5,090 nucleotides of DNA from Nitrososphaerales archaeon (lineage in GTDB: Archaea > Thermoproteota > Nitrososphaeria > Nitrososphaerales > Nitrososphaeraceae). Shown one piece after another: positions 4,963 to 5,090 of this stretch. The stretch is from the NCBI GenBank assembly GCA_029237515.1, contig JARBAV010000390.1, positions 1 to 5,090 on the forward strand, read 5' to 3'. The first letter of the stretch is position 1; every line of letters starts with the position of its first letter. The notes under the pieces were generated by a model that saw nothing but the letters and a program-made list of their open reading frames with translations, had not been told where the DNA came from and did not search any database. The position numbers were made by a program, and so were the translations under genes.

Positions 4963-5090
4963 TTATTTATTGTTTTCATCAGAGCTGTTACTAACATTTT
5001 CATTTCGGCTCGATGATGATGATGATGACGATATTAGAGTGGGAGTACAAGCCCTTACATTTCTTACAAAATCTTCTAATATTGATGTAT
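4963..5090 (-). CDS. C-terminal end of a hypothetical protein, partial at right edge
   Basis: A minus-strand frame enters from the right edge and ends at TAA 4963-4965, giving the last 41 residues. The visible part is TSILEDFVRNVRACTPTLI, a helix-like segment that probably ends the folded domain, then eight serines in a row, then a polar tail RNENVSNSSDENNK. The serine run comes from a (TCA)5 repeat flanked by TCG codons. Its family cannot be told from this fragment. The low-complexity tail is likely disordered, a linker or phosphorylatable surface at most. The gene converges with the four-span membrane protein, with 85 bases between the stops. Confidence 0.65.
   Translation of the reverse strand, partial: TSILEDFVRNVRACTPTLISSSSSSSSRNENVSNSSDENNK
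5012..5026. repeat. (GAT)5 trinucleotide repeat
   Basis: Five GAT units on the plus strand encode the serine run (TCA codons) of the minus-strand gene. Near-repeat triplets (GAC, GAT) follow. Unit gain or loss would keep the frame and only change the length of the serine tract. Confidence 0.75.

Overview
The window looks like chromosomal DNA of an ammonia-oxidising archaeon, most likely Nitrososphaeraceae of the Nitrosocosmicus/Nitrososphaera type. This is inferred from three things. The DNA is AT-rich (about one third GC outside the first 240 bases). Start codons often lie 25-30 bases downstream of an archaeal TATA box, the geometry of leaderless transcripts. The gene content fits too: short secreted BNR/Asp-box proteins, a secreted Lys/His/Ala-rich protein, tiny single-span membrane proteins and orphan polytopic membrane proteins. 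No ammonia-oxidation, ribosomal, tRNA, CRISPR or intact transposase gene is present.

Layout. Positions 1-240 are compositionally foreign (about 47% GC), carry several hairpins, and run into a 149-codon open frame (54-503) whose second half has local composition. Positions 558-710 (minus) hold a protein-like frame without a normal start. A 444-residue, roughly 10-span membrane protein (791-2125, plus, TTG start with GGAG) converges on a short secreted two-repeat Asp-box protein (2140-2577, minus). Upstream of that on the minus strand are a small gene split by a +1 frameshift (2663-2957) and a possible 33-residue TTG-start microprotein (2986-3087). A possible 32-residue leaderless microprotein (3258-3356) points the other way. 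Two secreted or membrane-anchored small proteins follow on the minus strand: a one-span protein (3452-3664) and the Lys/His/Ala-repeat protein (3972-4226). A four-span membrane protein (4503-4877, plus) then converges on the Ser-rich C-terminal end of a gene that continues past the right edge (4963-5090, minus).

The window is an accessory cell-envelope region rather than a metabolic operon. Every intact gene is predicted to be secreted or membrane-bound. Most have their own promoter, and no clear operon joins them. The best leads are the frameshifted gene, the two leaderless microprotein candidates hidden in an apparently empty 500-base gap, the GC-rich structured block at the left edge, and the alanine-repeat secreted protein. 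I found no strong evidence of a complete new multi-gene system.
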